A program made the position numbers and the translations under genes. Source: Aquirufa beregesia (GTDB lineage: Bacteria > Bacteroidota > Bacteroidia > Cytophagales > Spirosomataceae). Taken from it: a stretch of 64,000 nt of DNA. The notes beneath the pieces were generated by a model, which was not told the DNA's origin, did not search any database, and saw only the letters and a list, made by a program, of their open reading frames with translations. Location: positions 1 to 64,000 of the forward strand of contig NZ_SEWW01000006.1 in assembly GCF_011090385.1 (NCBI RefSeq). Direction: 5' to 3'. Position 1 is the stretch's first letter, and the number at the start of each line of letters is the position of its first letter. Positions 52,660 through 61,006 of the stretch are shown here, one piece after another.

Positions 52660-52692
52660 AACACTGGCAAGGTTTAAAACCTTGCCAGTGTT
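52660..52692. repeat. 33-bp REP-like palindrome, copy 5
   Basis: AACACTGGCAAGGTTT and its exact complement AAACCTTGCCAGTGTT; two base changes per arm against copy 4, compensated on both sides. It lies 6 bases beyond the btuB stop, which is on the minus strand. Confidence 0.9.
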
Positions 52693-52698
52693 GGTCAA

Positions 52699-54657
52699 CT
52701 ACCAACGATACTTAAGCGCCAAAACTGCATTCAATGGCTGAGTCGCATATCCGTAAGATTCTACAAAAGCTTGATTATATACGTTCTTAATTAAAAGATT
52801 GACATATATATGCTTATTCAACTGATAGCTACTTTGTAACTCTGCCCAGACATATGGCTTCAATTCCTTAGATACGACAGAAAACAATGCTTCATCATAT
52901 ACAAAGTCTGTTCTTTTCGCTTGCCAATGATGCAACATAGATACCTGCCATTTGCTACTTAAGCGAAGCCCCAAATTCAAAACCACAGTATGCGCTGGTC
53001 GTCTAATCAAAGAGGAATAAGTACTATCCTTTCCTCCAAATTTATTCGTCATAGTACCATCTAAAAATGTATAATTAATCGTCGAGTTGAATTGCCCCAA
53101 ATGAATAGCTCCTTCTACTTCTATCCCTTGAGTACTTTGCTTTGATACATTGACATATTGTCCATATGGATCTACATTCTTGGATTGAAATACGATACCA
53201 TCCTTTACCTTGTTCTGAAAACCAACCACTCGTGCCGACCATACTGCATCCCTAAAGGACAAACCAAATTCCAAGGTTGACCCTAATTCTGGTTTCAAAT
53301 CACTATTCCCATAAGGAGAATATAATTGATACAAAGACGGAACTTTAAATCCAGTATAGCCATTGGCAAATAGCTTCCATTCCTTTGACAAAAACACATA
53401 AGGATTAATATTAAACGTGATAAAATCGCCAAAATTGGATGATTTATTCCAACGAGTTCCTACTTCTATTCCTCCCATATTCCAATTCTTCTGAATGGTG
53501 GCATACGTTGCCCAAATGGATTGATTGGCTTTTTCTGGAGCTAAAGACGGTGAATCATATCGGCCAAAAGCACTAATGGAATAATCCGATTGTAAGGTAT
53601 TCTGATACCGATATTCCGTACCTGCTAACAATACAAATTCTTTTCCCAATGACCACTTGCCATACCATTCAAGCCCTTGGCTTTTCCCTTGATATGTCGA
53701 AAATGAAAAATTTGTCCAAGCATTTGCTGCAATAAAAGAAGAATCATTGGTGAATTCACGATGTATGATCTCATGAAAAGCTCGTAAATACCAGCTTGTG
53801 TTCAATCCCTTGTATTGATATTGCAAACGTAAGGAACTAGAATTTGCCTTGGCAGTATAATCTTTTTCGTCTGCATAGGGTCCAGCATCTAAATTACTTC
53901 GATTGGCATTCCATTGATAATAAACATCCAACCAAGACTTTTCACCAATAGGTCGCGACCAGCCCACATGTACTTGTTGCTGACGGAAACCATCTTTCTC
54001 ATAGTTCCCAACCGTGTCTTTCGCAGCAGAATACCCTTGACTGACAAAATCACGAACCTGTACATTCCATTGATTCTTAGCGATAGAGCCTCGAACTTGA
54101 GCTGTTGTATTCAACTCACCAATACTTCCAGCTTGAATTTGAACATGACCTTGCACTTGCTTGGAACTAGATTTTTGAGTCACCAAATTGATTACCCCAG
54201 CCATGGCATCAGAACCATACAACGTGGATTGCCCTCCTTTCAAAACCTCAATCCGCTCCAAAGAACTGATATCCAATAAGTTCCAATCCATTACTTGTGA
54301 GATATGTGATGGATCATTAACAGGAAAGCCATCAATCAATAATAAGACATGTCCTGTGTTGGCTCCACGAACATATATTTCTTGATTAGAACCAGGTGCA
54401 CTTCGTGCCCCGTTTACTGAAATTCCCACTTGACTTTGCAGGACTTCTGCCAAACTTTTACCAGCCATTTGGTCTAATTGAGCCCGGCTAATCAAACTAA
54501 TCACTTTCCCCGTTTGATTTAATTTTTGAGGATACTTTGGTGCAGATACTTGTACCTCAGACAATAATTGAGAGTCAGCAGATTGCTGAGCAAAAACCAC
54601 GGCGCTAGGGAATAAAATTGCCCCCAATGCCAAGCATTGCGATTTAAAATGAAACAT
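52699..54657 (-). CDS. btuB: TonB-dependent vitamin B12 receptor (BtuB-like)
   Basis: 652-residue outer-membrane receptor. Signal peptide 1-24 (LFPSAVVFAQ). Plug domain about 35-150: EVQVSAPKYP, SQVGISVNGARSAPGSNQE, IYVRGANTGHVLLLIDG, then RIEVLKGGQSTLYGSDAMAG, as in BtuB. The 22-strand barrel ends NAVLALKYRW with the usual aromatic terminus. The frame extends to 54717, but the extension overlaps the leader hairpin; ATG 54657 opens the signal peptide. A cobalamin riboswitch upstream identifies corrinoids as the likely cargo. btuCDF are not in the window. Confidence 0.9.
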   Translation of the reverse strand: MFHFKSQCLALGAILFPSAVVFAQQSADSQLLSEVQVSAPKYPQKLNQTGKVISLISRAQLDQMAGKSLAEVLQSQVGISVNGARSAPGSNQEIYVRGANTGHVLLLIDGFPVNDPSHISQVMDWNLLDISSLERIEVLKGGQSTLYGSDAMAGVINLVTQKSSSKQVQGHVQIQAGSIGELNTTAQVRGSIAKNQWNVQVRDFVSQGYSAAKDTVGNYEKDGFRQQQVHVGWSRPIGEKSWLDVYYQWNANRSNLDAGPYADEKDYTAKANSSSLRLQYQYKGLNTSWYLRAFHEIIHREFTNDSSFIAANAWTNFSFSTYQGKSQGLEWYGKWSLGKEFVLLAGTEYRYQNTLQSDYSISAFGRYDSPSLAPEKANQSIWATYATIQKNWNMGGIEVGTRWNKSSNFGDFITFNINPYVFLSKEWKLFANGYTGFKVPSLYQLYSPYGNSDLKPELGSTLEFGLSFRDAVWSARVVGFQNKVKDGIVFQSKNVDPYGQYVNVSKQSTQGIEVEGAIHLGQFNSTINYTFLDGTMTNKFGGKDSTYSSLIRRPAHTVVLNLGLRLSSKWQVSMLHHWQAKRTDFVYDEALFSVVSKELKPYVWAELQSSYQLNKHIYVNLLIKNVYNQAFVESYGYATQPLNAVLALKYRW

Positions 54658-54663
54658 GATGTT

Positions 54664-54677
54664 TAGCCTCTCGGCTA
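54664..54677 (-). promoter_or_regulatory. Hairpin next to the btuB start codon
   Basis: On the minus strand TAGCC-GAGA-GGCTA, ending 6 bases before the ATG at 54657. It may hide the ribosome-binding region when the riboswitch binds cobalamin, giving translational control (inference). Confidence 0.5.
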
Positions 54678-54741
54678 TAAAATTGAAAAAATACTCGAAC
54701 GCTCGACCTCGTCTCATCCACCGTAATGCGACATCAAGAAT

Positions 54742-54880
54742 TGAAAAAGGCAGGTCTCCTGACTCGTTTTCATCACTTATCTGCCTTCCCAGAAAATCCA
54801 GTGGCCTTAGATCGATAAATGTTTTTACAAAAACTTACAGTTGCGGGGACAGTTTTGGCTTTTACCAAATTCCCTATTAA
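54742..54880 (-). ncRNA. Cobalamin riboswitch
   Basis: Read on the minus strand, conserved elements occur in order: CTGTCCCCGCAACTGTAAG (54852-54834), GGCCACTGG (54806-54798), and the B12 box AGTCAGGAGACCTGCC (54764-54749). These are the hallmark words of the AdoCbl/cobalamin riboswitch class. It lies in the leader of the btuB-like receptor gene and should repress it when cobalamin is plentiful. Outer limits are approximate. Confidence 0.93.
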
Positions 54881-54922
54881 GTGACAATCTTTAAGAAAAA
54901 ATTACACACCCTTTTCTAATCC

Positions 54923-54930
54923 CAAAGGTA
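54923..54930 (-). promoter_or_regulatory. -7 element for the riboswitch-btuB transcript
   Basis: Perfect TAnnTTTG match (TACCTTTG on the minus strand), about 45 bases upstream of the riboswitch core; no clear -33 TTG. Confidence 0.4.
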
Positions 54931-55016
54931 AAAAATATTTCTTAGGATTTTGGCTTATACAAGCAAGCAATTCGGCTTTTGTGAATTTATCAGTTTTTAA
55001 CAAGGCAAATCCCTAT

Positions 55017-55024
55017 AAATTTGC
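55017..55024 (+). promoter_or_regulatory. -7 element for tag-dpm-hemJ
   Basis: Perfect TAnnTTTG (TAAATTTG), 24 bases before the tag ATG; a T-run at 54995-54999 sits at a suitable -33 distance. Confidence 0.4.
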
Positions 55025-55048
55025 TTGCTTGCAGACTAATTCCTACAT

Positions 55049-55615
55049 ATGACGAATCAAACTCGATGTGCATGGGTTTCTTCCGACCCACTATATATAA
55101 CTTACCATGATACCGAGTGGGGAAAGCCGCTTCATGATGAGCAAAAACTGTTTGAACTTTTGATATTAGAAGGTTTTCAATCAGGCTTAAGTTGGATTAC
55201 TATTTTACGAAAAAGAGAGGATTTCAGAGAGGCTTTTGACCAATTTGATTATCATCAAATCGCTCAATGGACGGATGAAAAACTGCAGGAATGCCTCGCA
55301 AATCCCAAAATTATTCGAAATAGGTTAAAAATCAATGCCGTTAAAATGAATGCACAAGCATTTATCAAAATTCAGGAAAAATTTGGTAGCTTTGACCGCT
55401 ACATTTGGGAATTTGTGAGTTTCACCCCCTTACAAAACCACTTCTTCAGTCATCAAGAATTGCCTAGCAGTACGGAACTCTCATTAGCCATGAGCAAATC
55501 CCTGAAGAAATACGGTTTTAAATTCGTTGGTCCTACCATTTGCTATTCATTTATGCAAGCTGCAGGCCTAGTTAACGACCACATTACTGAATGTTTTTGC
55601 TACTCAAAAAAATAA
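55049..55615 (+). CDS. tag: DNA-3-methyladenine glycosylase I
   Basis: 188-residue Tag, which removes 3-methyladenine from alkylated DNA. Zinc-ligand residues are visible: Cys7 (TRCAWV), His20 (TYHDTEWG), and His178/Cys182 in NDHITECF. The HhH-region motif LEGFQSGLSWITILRKRE and the aromatic WGKPLHDEQKLFELL confirm it. First gene of tag-dpm-hemJ, with 4 bases before the next gene. An AlkD-type repair gene also lies at the far end of the window. Confidence 0.95.
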   Translation: MTNQTRCAWVSSDPLYITYHDTEWGKPLHDEQKLFELLILEGFQSGLSWITILRKREDFREAFDQFDYHQIAQWTDEKLQECLANPKIIRNRLKINAVKMNAQAFIKIQEKFGSFDRYIWEFVSFTPLQNHFFSHQELPSSTELSLAMSKSLKKYGFKFVGPTICYSFMQAAGLVNDHITECFCYSKK

Positions 55616-55619
55616 ATTT

Positions 55620-56351
55620 ATGAATTCGAGGATAGTCATCATCCCGACTTACAATGAAATTGAAAACATCCAAGCCATTATCGAAAAGGTGATGAGCCTA
55701 GATCCTCTATTCGATTTACTCATTGTAGATGATGGCTCCCCTGACGGAACTTCACAGGTAGTAAAACAAGTTCAATCGTCCTTTCCTGATAGAATCCACC
55801 TAATAGAACGCCAAGGTAAATTAGGATTAGGTACAGCCTATATTACGGGATTTAATTACTGTATTGAAAAGCAATACGATTTTATCTTTGAAATGGATGC
55901 TGATTTTTCCCATAATCCTGATGATTTAATTCGACTATATCAATCGTGTGAACAAGGTGCTGACATGGCTATTGGTTCACGATATATCAATGGCGTTAAT
56001 GTGGTCAATTGGCCAATAGGACGTGTTTTGATGTCCTATTTTGCCGGTTTTTACGTTCGTTTTATTACAGGAATGCCCATCCAAGATGCCACAGCAGGAT
56101 TTGTTTGTTACCGTAGACAAGTCTTAGAAACCATTCCGCTTCACGAAATCAAATTCATTGGCTATGCATTCCAAGTCGAAATGAAATTCACAACTTGGAA
56201 ATATGGTTTCACGATTGTAGAAGTTCCTATTATTTTCACTGATCGAACGAAAGGGGAAAGTAAAATGTCTGCCAATATTTTTAAAGAAGCTATCTTTGGA
56301 GTCATTCAACTAAAAGTCAATAGTTTTTTCAAACGTTACCAAAGACAATGA
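55620..56351 (+). CDS. Polyprenol monophosphomannose synthase-like GT2
   Basis: 243-residue family 2 glycosyltransferase resembling the soluble dolichol/polyprenol-phosphate mannose synthases. Motifs: IIPTYNEIENIQ at the start, LIVDDGSPDGTSQ, the DXD-type FEMDADFSHNPDDL, and RYINGVNVVNWP with DATAGFVCYRR. It lacks C-terminal membrane helices, as in the DPM1 class. It would transfer mannose (or another hexose) from GDP to a polyprenyl phosphate for envelope glycan or protein glycosylation. Overlaps hemJ by ATGA. Confidence 0.88.
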   Translation: MNSRIVIIPTYNEIENIQAIIEKVMSLDPLFDLLIVDDGSPDGTSQVVKQVQSSFPDRIHLIERQGKLGLGTAYITGFNYCIEKQYDFIFEMDADFSHNPDDLIRLYQSCEQGADMAIGSRYINGVNVVNWPIGRVLMSYFAGFYVRFITGMPIQDATAGFVCYRRQVLETIPLHEIKFIGYAFQVEMKFTTWKYGFTIVEVPIIFTDRTKGESKMSANIFKEAIFGVIQLKVNSFFKRYQRQ

Positions 56352-56884
56352 TCTATCCAATTATAAAATCACTGCACATCATTTTTGTGGTAAGTTGGTT
56401 TGCTGGATTATTCTATTTACCCCGTCTATTGGTTTATCACGCAGAATCTCAGGATAAAACAGAGCCTGAGCGTAGCATCCTTTCCGCGCAATTTGAAAAA
56501 ATGCAACAGGTATTATTCAATGCCATCATGATTCCTGCCATGTTTTTAACTTGGATAACAGGCTTGGGTTTGATATATCTTCAATGGTGGGATGGATTTG
56601 GACAACATACTTGGTTACACCTAAAGCTCGCCTTTGTCGTTGGAATTACCATCTACCATTTTTATTGCCGCCATATCATCTTACAGTTTCGTCGGCAGAA
56701 TTTCATTTTCTCTGGACCTCAACTTCGCCTGTTCAATGAAATTGCGACCATTTTACTGGTATCCGTAGTCTTTTTGGTAGTGGGGAAAAATAGCCTAGAT
56801 TGGCTTTACGGGTTAGTTGGATTTACCCTCTTTGGAATACTCATTATGGCCGCTGTAAAAATGGCTAAACGCTTTAGAAAATAG
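56348..56884 (+). CDS. hemJ: Protoporphyrinogen IX oxidase HemJ
   Basis: 178-residue membrane protein with four to five helices; the HemJ family oxidises protoporphyrinogen IX in haem synthesis. Hallmarks are His10 in KSLHIIFVVSWFAGLFYLPR, WLHLKLAFVVGITIYH, and RLFNEIAT. It was long listed as a CopD-like protein in databases, but the WFAGLFYLPRL motif places it in HemJ. Last gene of tag-dpm-hemJ; its end lies 2 bases from the convergent smpB stop. Confidence 0.9.
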   Translation: MIYPIIKSLHIIFVVSWFAGLFYLPRLLVYHAESQDKTEPERSILSAQFEKMQQVLFNAIMIPAMFLTWITGLGLIYLQWWDGFGQHTWLHLKLAFVVGITIYHFYCRHIILQFRRQNFIFSGPQLRLFNEIATILLVSVVFLVVGKNSLDWLYGLVGFTLFGILIMAAVKMAKRFRK

Positions 56885-56886
56885 GC

Positions 56887-57348
56887 TTAAGTCAATTGCC
56901 TAGCCATTTCTCGCTTAACATCCTTTTCCTTGATATCTTCCCGTTTATCGAAACTCTTTTTACCCTTTGCTAAGGCAATGTTTAATTTGGCATAACCCTT
57001 GTCTGAAATAAATAAACGCGTAGGAATGATCGTCAGACCCACATTCTTTAATTCCTTTTGAAGCTTTTTTAACTCCCTTTTTGATAATAATAATTTCCGA
57101 TCTCGAAGAGGTGTGTGATTGAAGTGGGTCCCTTCCTCATACATGGAAATATGCATATTTCTCACATACAATTCATCTTGCATAAAAAGGCAATAGGCAT
57201 CTGTCAGGTTAGCTTTACCTTGACGGATGGATTTTATCTCCGTACCAGTTAAAACCAATCCCGCTGTCCAGGTTTCTAAAAATGCATATTCAAAAGAAGC
57301 CCTTCTATTCTGGATTTCAACTTTCTTTTGAATTTTTTCTTTTGCCAT
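56887..57348 (-). CDS. smpB: SsrA-binding protein
   Basis: 153-residue SmpB, partner of tmRNA in ribosome rescue. Motifs: NRRASFEYAFLETWTAG, LTGTEIKSIRQGKANL, then GYAKLNIALAKGKKSFDKRE near the C-terminus, with the basic KREMARQL tail. The frame is open to 57381, but the family N-terminus is MAKEKIQKKVEI, so the ATG at 57348 is used; the extension would cover the ompH-like terminator. Confidence 0.96.
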   Translation of the reverse strand: MAKEKIQKKVEIQNRRASFEYAFLETWTAGLVLTGTEIKSIRQGKANLTDAYCLFMQDELYVRNMHISMYEEGTHFNHTPLRDRKLLLSKRELKKLQKELKNVGLTIIPTRLFISDKGYAKLNIALAKGKKSFDKREDIKEKDVKREMARQLT

Positions 57349-57361
57349 AATGCTACAAATA

Positions 57362-57394
57362 AAAAAGCCACACAGATTCACTGCGTGGCTTTTT
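57362..57394 (-). terminator. Terminator of the OmpH-like gene
   Basis: Stem AAAAAGCCAC (57362-57371) and GTGGCTTTTT (57385-57394), 13-base loop, between the OmpH-like stop and the smpB start. Confidence 0.8.
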
Positions 57395-57407
57395 CGAGTT
57401 TAAAAGA

Positions 57408-57989
57408 TTACTTACCTGTTTTTTTGGCAGCGTATTCTTTGTTCAAACCTTCGATCATTTTTTGAGTAACATCTACAGAAGCATCGGCAAATAAAATACC
57501 GCCACCTAATTTAGAATAACCCAAAACGAATTCGTATTTGTTCTCTTTGTTCACTTTAGTGATATACTCACGAATGTTATTGTATAACTCTTCGTTTTTC
57601 TTCGCTTGTTCTTGACCTAACTCAGCTTGCTTTTGCTGGCTATATTGCTGCAACTCAGCTCCTTTCTTTTTCAAAGTCATATCAGCTGCTTGCAATTCTG
57701 CTTGTGTCATAGCAGAAGCTCGTTGTTGAATCGCTTGCAATTCGCCTTGAAGCGCGCGTTCTTTTTGACCTAAATCAACTTGTAAACGGTATCCTTTATT
57801 TTCAAACTCTTTTTGAGCGTCTTTGTAGAATTGGTAATTATTCAACAGGGAATCTGAATTAACAAAAACGATTCTCTTTCCGTCAGTGGTAATAACACCA
57901 ATTCCTGCAGATGATCCTGCTGGTTTAAAGTACAAATAAGCAATAGCAAAAGTTAAAACTACTAACCAAGCATAATGAAGATTTTTCAC
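57408..57989 (-). CDS. OmpH/Skp family periplasmic chaperone
   Basis: 193-residue protein with an N-terminal signal anchor (YAWLVVLTFAIAYLYF) and the OmpH/Skp pattern: GKRIVFVNSDSLLNNYQFY as the core start, a long coiled coil at about 55-135 rich in Gln, Glu and Lys (ELQAIQQRASAMTQAEL), then YEFVLGYSKLGGGILFAD. Skp-like chaperones bind outer-membrane proteins in the periplasm. Monocistronic, with its own terminator; 75 bases from the next upstream gene. Confidence 0.88.
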   Translation of the reverse strand: MKNLHYAWLVVLTFAIAYLYFKPAGSSAGIGVITTDGKRIVFVNSDSLLNNYQFYKDAQKEFENKGYRLQVDLGQKERALQGELQAIQQRASAMTQAELQAADMTLKKKGAELQQYSQQKQAELGQEQAKKNEELYNNIREYITKVNKENKYEFVLGYSKLGGGILFADASVDVTQKMIEGLNKEYAAKKTGK

Positions 57990-58064
57990 GGGGTATAATG
58001 TTTAAAAATGACTAGGACGTAAAGATACAAGGTCTTATTCAGTTGTCCTAAAAAATTACAATTT

Positions 58065-58433
58065 TCAATGATTTCCTCTCAATTTTGAACCTGCCCAGGA
58101 CCATAAAGCACCAGTCAAACCTCCAAATATACCTGTCACCAAGTATAAAGCCACTACACTTCCACCTAAAGGTAAAATTTGCGCCATACGAGAAGGTAAT
58201 GTACTAGGAAATTGGCTATCCATCCAAATAGCGACTAATGCCCATAAAACAAAACCTGAACCCAAGCCAATTAAAAAGGCTGATTTACTAGGTAAAGCTA
58301 AAAAGAAGGAAATAATTCCAAAGGCAATTCCCATGGCATACCAGGGTAAATATGTTTGAACGATAGCGCCTACAATGACCATGATAAGCACCACAGTGAG
58401 GGCAAAAGATATATTCATTTTACGTTGTGCCAT
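58065..58433 (-). CDS. Small four-helix membrane protein of unknown function
   Basis: 122-residue integral membrane protein. Four hydrophobic stretches are visible: about 10-26 (LTVVLIMVIVGAIVQTY), 31-47, 52-70 (AFLIGLGSGFVLWALVAIW) and 88-111. The ends are basic (MAQRKMN, SKLRGNH). No family recognised. It lies 2 bases after the penicillin-acylase-family gene and is probably co-transcribed with it. Confidence 0.75.
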   Translation of the reverse strand: MAQRKMNISFALTVVLIMVIVGAIVQTYLPWYAMGIAFGIISFFLALPSKSAFLIGLGSGFVLWALVAIWMDSQFPSTLPSRMAQILPLGGSVVALYLVTGIFGGLTGALWSWAGSKLRGNH

Positions 58434-58435
58434 AA

Positions 58436-60874
58436 TTACTTAGTTAAAATCATTTTTTTGCGAATTCGATTGGTTTTTTGGTCCGCCTGATTCAAGAATA
58501 AAAGGGGTCTCAATTCTCCTTTGGCCCAAGTATCAATTAAGTCATCGTAATGAGAGCTCCCTGGATTTCCAGACTGCCCTCCTGGATACACTCCATAGGC
58601 ATTTGGGTTGCCAGATTTGGATAATTCAACCACCAATCTCCAAGATGGGCCTGTTTTCGTGGTAGAAGCATTGACAATAGAACCTCCTCCTCCAATCGGA
58701 ATATTCAATCGACTCAATGCATCCATGCCCGGAATTAAGTGCCTAACCCCAGTTTGCTTATGTTTATACCAAACCCAATCAGCCCCTAATGGACCATGCA
58801 GCTTGATTAAGCTATCAATATTTGCTTGAAAAGAAGTACGAATAATATCGCCCATACTTTCCTTTTTGTTTTTTGATTTCACATTATCCCACCAAATTGC
58901 CCCTGGCTCTTCGATGATTAATTTCAGCGTACGATCTACTGTTGGAATATTCATGGGAGCCTTTTCGTCAGCATTGAATTCATCATCCCAAAGAGAAGAC
59001 TGCAATAAAATCACCCAATTTTCAAAGATGGTCGCTCCAATCGACTCTTTGGAATTTTGCAAATCCCATTTTTTAAGGACTTCTAATGCCGCTGCCATTT
59101 GAGGATTCGGATTACTAACATGTGGTAATAATAAAGGTAATAATCGACGAGCCCGAATATTGAAATTATCATTTTGTAAACCTCGCAATGAATCCACGGT
59201 AGCCTTATTCATGACTGTCAAGCGTTCGTTTATTCTTCGACCGCGATCTGATGGAGCAAACTGCCATCCCAAATAGTATGGATAGCTTTTGTCTACTGAA
59301 AACTGATTGGCAGAGCTCACAAAGCCTCTTGAAGGGTTTTTAACATGGGGATCCTGATCATGTGGAATATAGCCTTTCCAATCTGCCGCAGGATCCGTAC
59401 CATCCAGTAAATATTTACCCTGCAAATTTGCTTTCAATGGAAACTTTCCATTGACCCAAAGTGCAATATCTCCCTGATTACTAGCAAACACGAAGTTTTG
59501 AGCAGGGGCAGAAAAATGGGTAATGGCAGCTTTATAATCCTCATAATTAGCGGCACGATTCAATTGATAAAATGCGGAAACCTCTCTCGATTTTTCTAAA
59601 GCAATCCATTTCAAGGCGTGTCCTACTGGAATATTCGAACGGAATGGTTTTTCATGACTCAAATAAACCACTGGCCCATGGTGGGTAAAAAACACGGTAT
59701 CCACAAAATCATCCTCTCCTCTCACTTTAAATTTTTCAATCCTCATCGATGTTTTCTTCCATTTTCCATCATGCCAATATTCTAGCTTGGAGGCATCTTT
59801 AAATTTGATTTGATACCAATCCATTACATCAGAACCTACATTGGTGACTCCCCAAGCAATGTTCTTATTAAAACCGGCTATCACATTAGGTGATCCAGGC
59901 ATGGTGGAACCATAGACATTGATCCCAGGTGCTACTAATTGCATTTGATACCAAATGGAAGGTAATGACAAAGTCAGGTGCGGGTCATTGGCCAAAATAG
60001 GCATACCTGAAATGGTCTTATTTCCAGCTACCGCCCAGTTATTAGAACCTGTATTGGGATCTTTCTCTGGTGTTTTCATGGTACTTCCCAATCCAATAAA
60101 ATCAGCCGGAGCAGCAGGTATCGGTAGCGGTTTGAAATCCAGCGGTGTACCTTCTGGAATAATGGGACTTTCCTCAAATGGATAATTGGGAAACAAATGT
60201 TCGGCTACATCTCTGCCATATTTTCTCAAAATATTGGTCATTTTTAAATCATCTGTCCCTGAAGCCAATACGAATGACATATTCTTTAAAAAAATAGCAC
60301 TTTTTAAAGGCTCCCATTTTTCAGGACGGTAATTCAATAATTTATATTCTAAGGGTAAAGTTCGATCTGTTAAACTTTCTATGTATGCATTTACTCCATC
60401 TGAATAGGCTTCCAAGGAAGCTTTTGCCACGGGATCTTCTACCATTCCTTTCAAGGATTGTTCAGCTCCATAAACGGCACCCATTCGACGTTGGAATTGA
60501 TCGGAAACCATTCCTTTGGAACCTACAATTTCGGATATCCTTCCTCCTGCAAAATGGGTTTGAAATTCCATTTGCCATAAACGGTCTTTGGCAGTTAAAT
60601 AACCTTGTGCCAAGTATAAATCATGGTCATTCTTGGCAAAAACATGGGGTATGGCCATTTCATCATACAAGACTTGAACAGGTTCAATCAGTCCGGGTAT
60701 TTGCAGACTCTCTTCCGTTTGTTCTGAAGTATCTGCTTTTTCAGCATTGACCCAAAATCCATGGAAAGGACTTAGTAATTTACCCATTGGAGGAAGGGTT
60801 CCCCAATTGGTATGCAGCGCATAAGTCCAAATCAAGGTTACGATTAAAGGGAAAAAGGATTTAAATTGTCTCAT
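58436..60874 (-). CDS. Penicillin acylase family (S45) Ntn hydrolase
   Basis: 812-residue precursor with an N-terminal hydrophobic signal/anchor (FFPLIVTLIWTYAL). The alpha region shows VLYDEMAIPHVFAKNDHDLY and the AQGYLTAKDRLWQMEF motif; autocatalytic cleavage before the new N-terminal nucleophile would occur at Ser277 in TGSNNWAVAGNK, followed by GMPILANDPHL. Late motifs include FSAPAQNFVFAS and GQSGNPGSSHYDD. Members deacylate amides such as acyl-homoserine lactones or penicillins; the substrate here is unknown. The open frame extends to GTG 60889; ATG 60874 preferred. The small membrane protein follows it. Confidence 0.9.
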   Translation of the reverse strand: MRQFKSFFPLIVTLIWTYALHTNWGTLPPMGKLLSPFHGFWVNAEKADTSEQTEESLQIPGLIEPVQVLYDEMAIPHVFAKNDHDLYLAQGYLTAKDRLWQMEFQTHFAGGRISEIVGSKGMVSDQFQRRMGAVYGAEQSLKGMVEDPVAKASLEAYSDGVNAYIESLTDRTLPLEYKLLNYRPEKWEPLKSAIFLKNMSFVLASGTDDLKMTNILRKYGRDVAEHLFPNYPFEESPIIPEGTPLDFKPLPIPAAPADFIGLGSTMKTPEKDPNTGSNNWAVAGNKTISGMPILANDPHLTLSLPSIWYQMQLVAPGINVYGSTMPGSPNVIAGFNKNIAWGVTNVGSDVMDWYQIKFKDASKLEYWHDGKWKKTSMRIEKFKVRGEDDFVDTVFFTHHGPVVYLSHEKPFRSNIPVGHALKWIALEKSREVSAFYQLNRAANYEDYKAAITHFSAPAQNFVFASNQGDIALWVNGKFPLKANLQGKYLLDGTDPAADWKGYIPHDQDPHVKNPSRGFVSSANQFSVDKSYPYYLGWQFAPSDRGRRINERLTVMNKATVDSLRGLQNDNFNIRARRLLPLLLPHVSNPNPQMAAALEVLKKWDLQNSKESIGATIFENWVILLQSSLWDDEFNADEKAPMNIPTVDRTLKLIIEEPGAIWWDNVKSKNKKESMGDIIRTSFQANIDSLIKLHGPLGADWVWYKHKQTGVRHLIPGMDALSRLNIPIGGGGSIVNASTTKTGPSWRLVVELSKSGNPNAYGVYPGGQSGNPGSSHYDDLIDTWAKGELRPLLFLNQADQKTNRIRKKMILTK

Positions 60875-61006
60875 TGATGCGTTGGGCACGAATTTGAAGA
60901 TGAAAATTCAAAGATTTTTTTTTACTTTGGAAAGACAATTTTACACATTTGTTATTCAATCAACAAACAAAATTATTTCTTAAGAGCTCGAGGCCATAAA
61001 ATTTGA

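Larger units (their letters stand above)
54658..55048. other. Gap with btuB leader and tag promoter
   Basis: 391 bases between divergent btuB and tag. From the btuB side: RBS-region hairpin, cobalamin riboswitch, -7 element. From the tag side: a -7 element at 55017-55024. Nothing else is visible. Confidence 0.7.

Noticed and set aside
2058-52692. 33-bp palindromes as a CRISPR array or IS ends
   Set aside because: They are single dispersed copies many kb apart, not regularly spaced, with no spacers, transposase or target duplications between.
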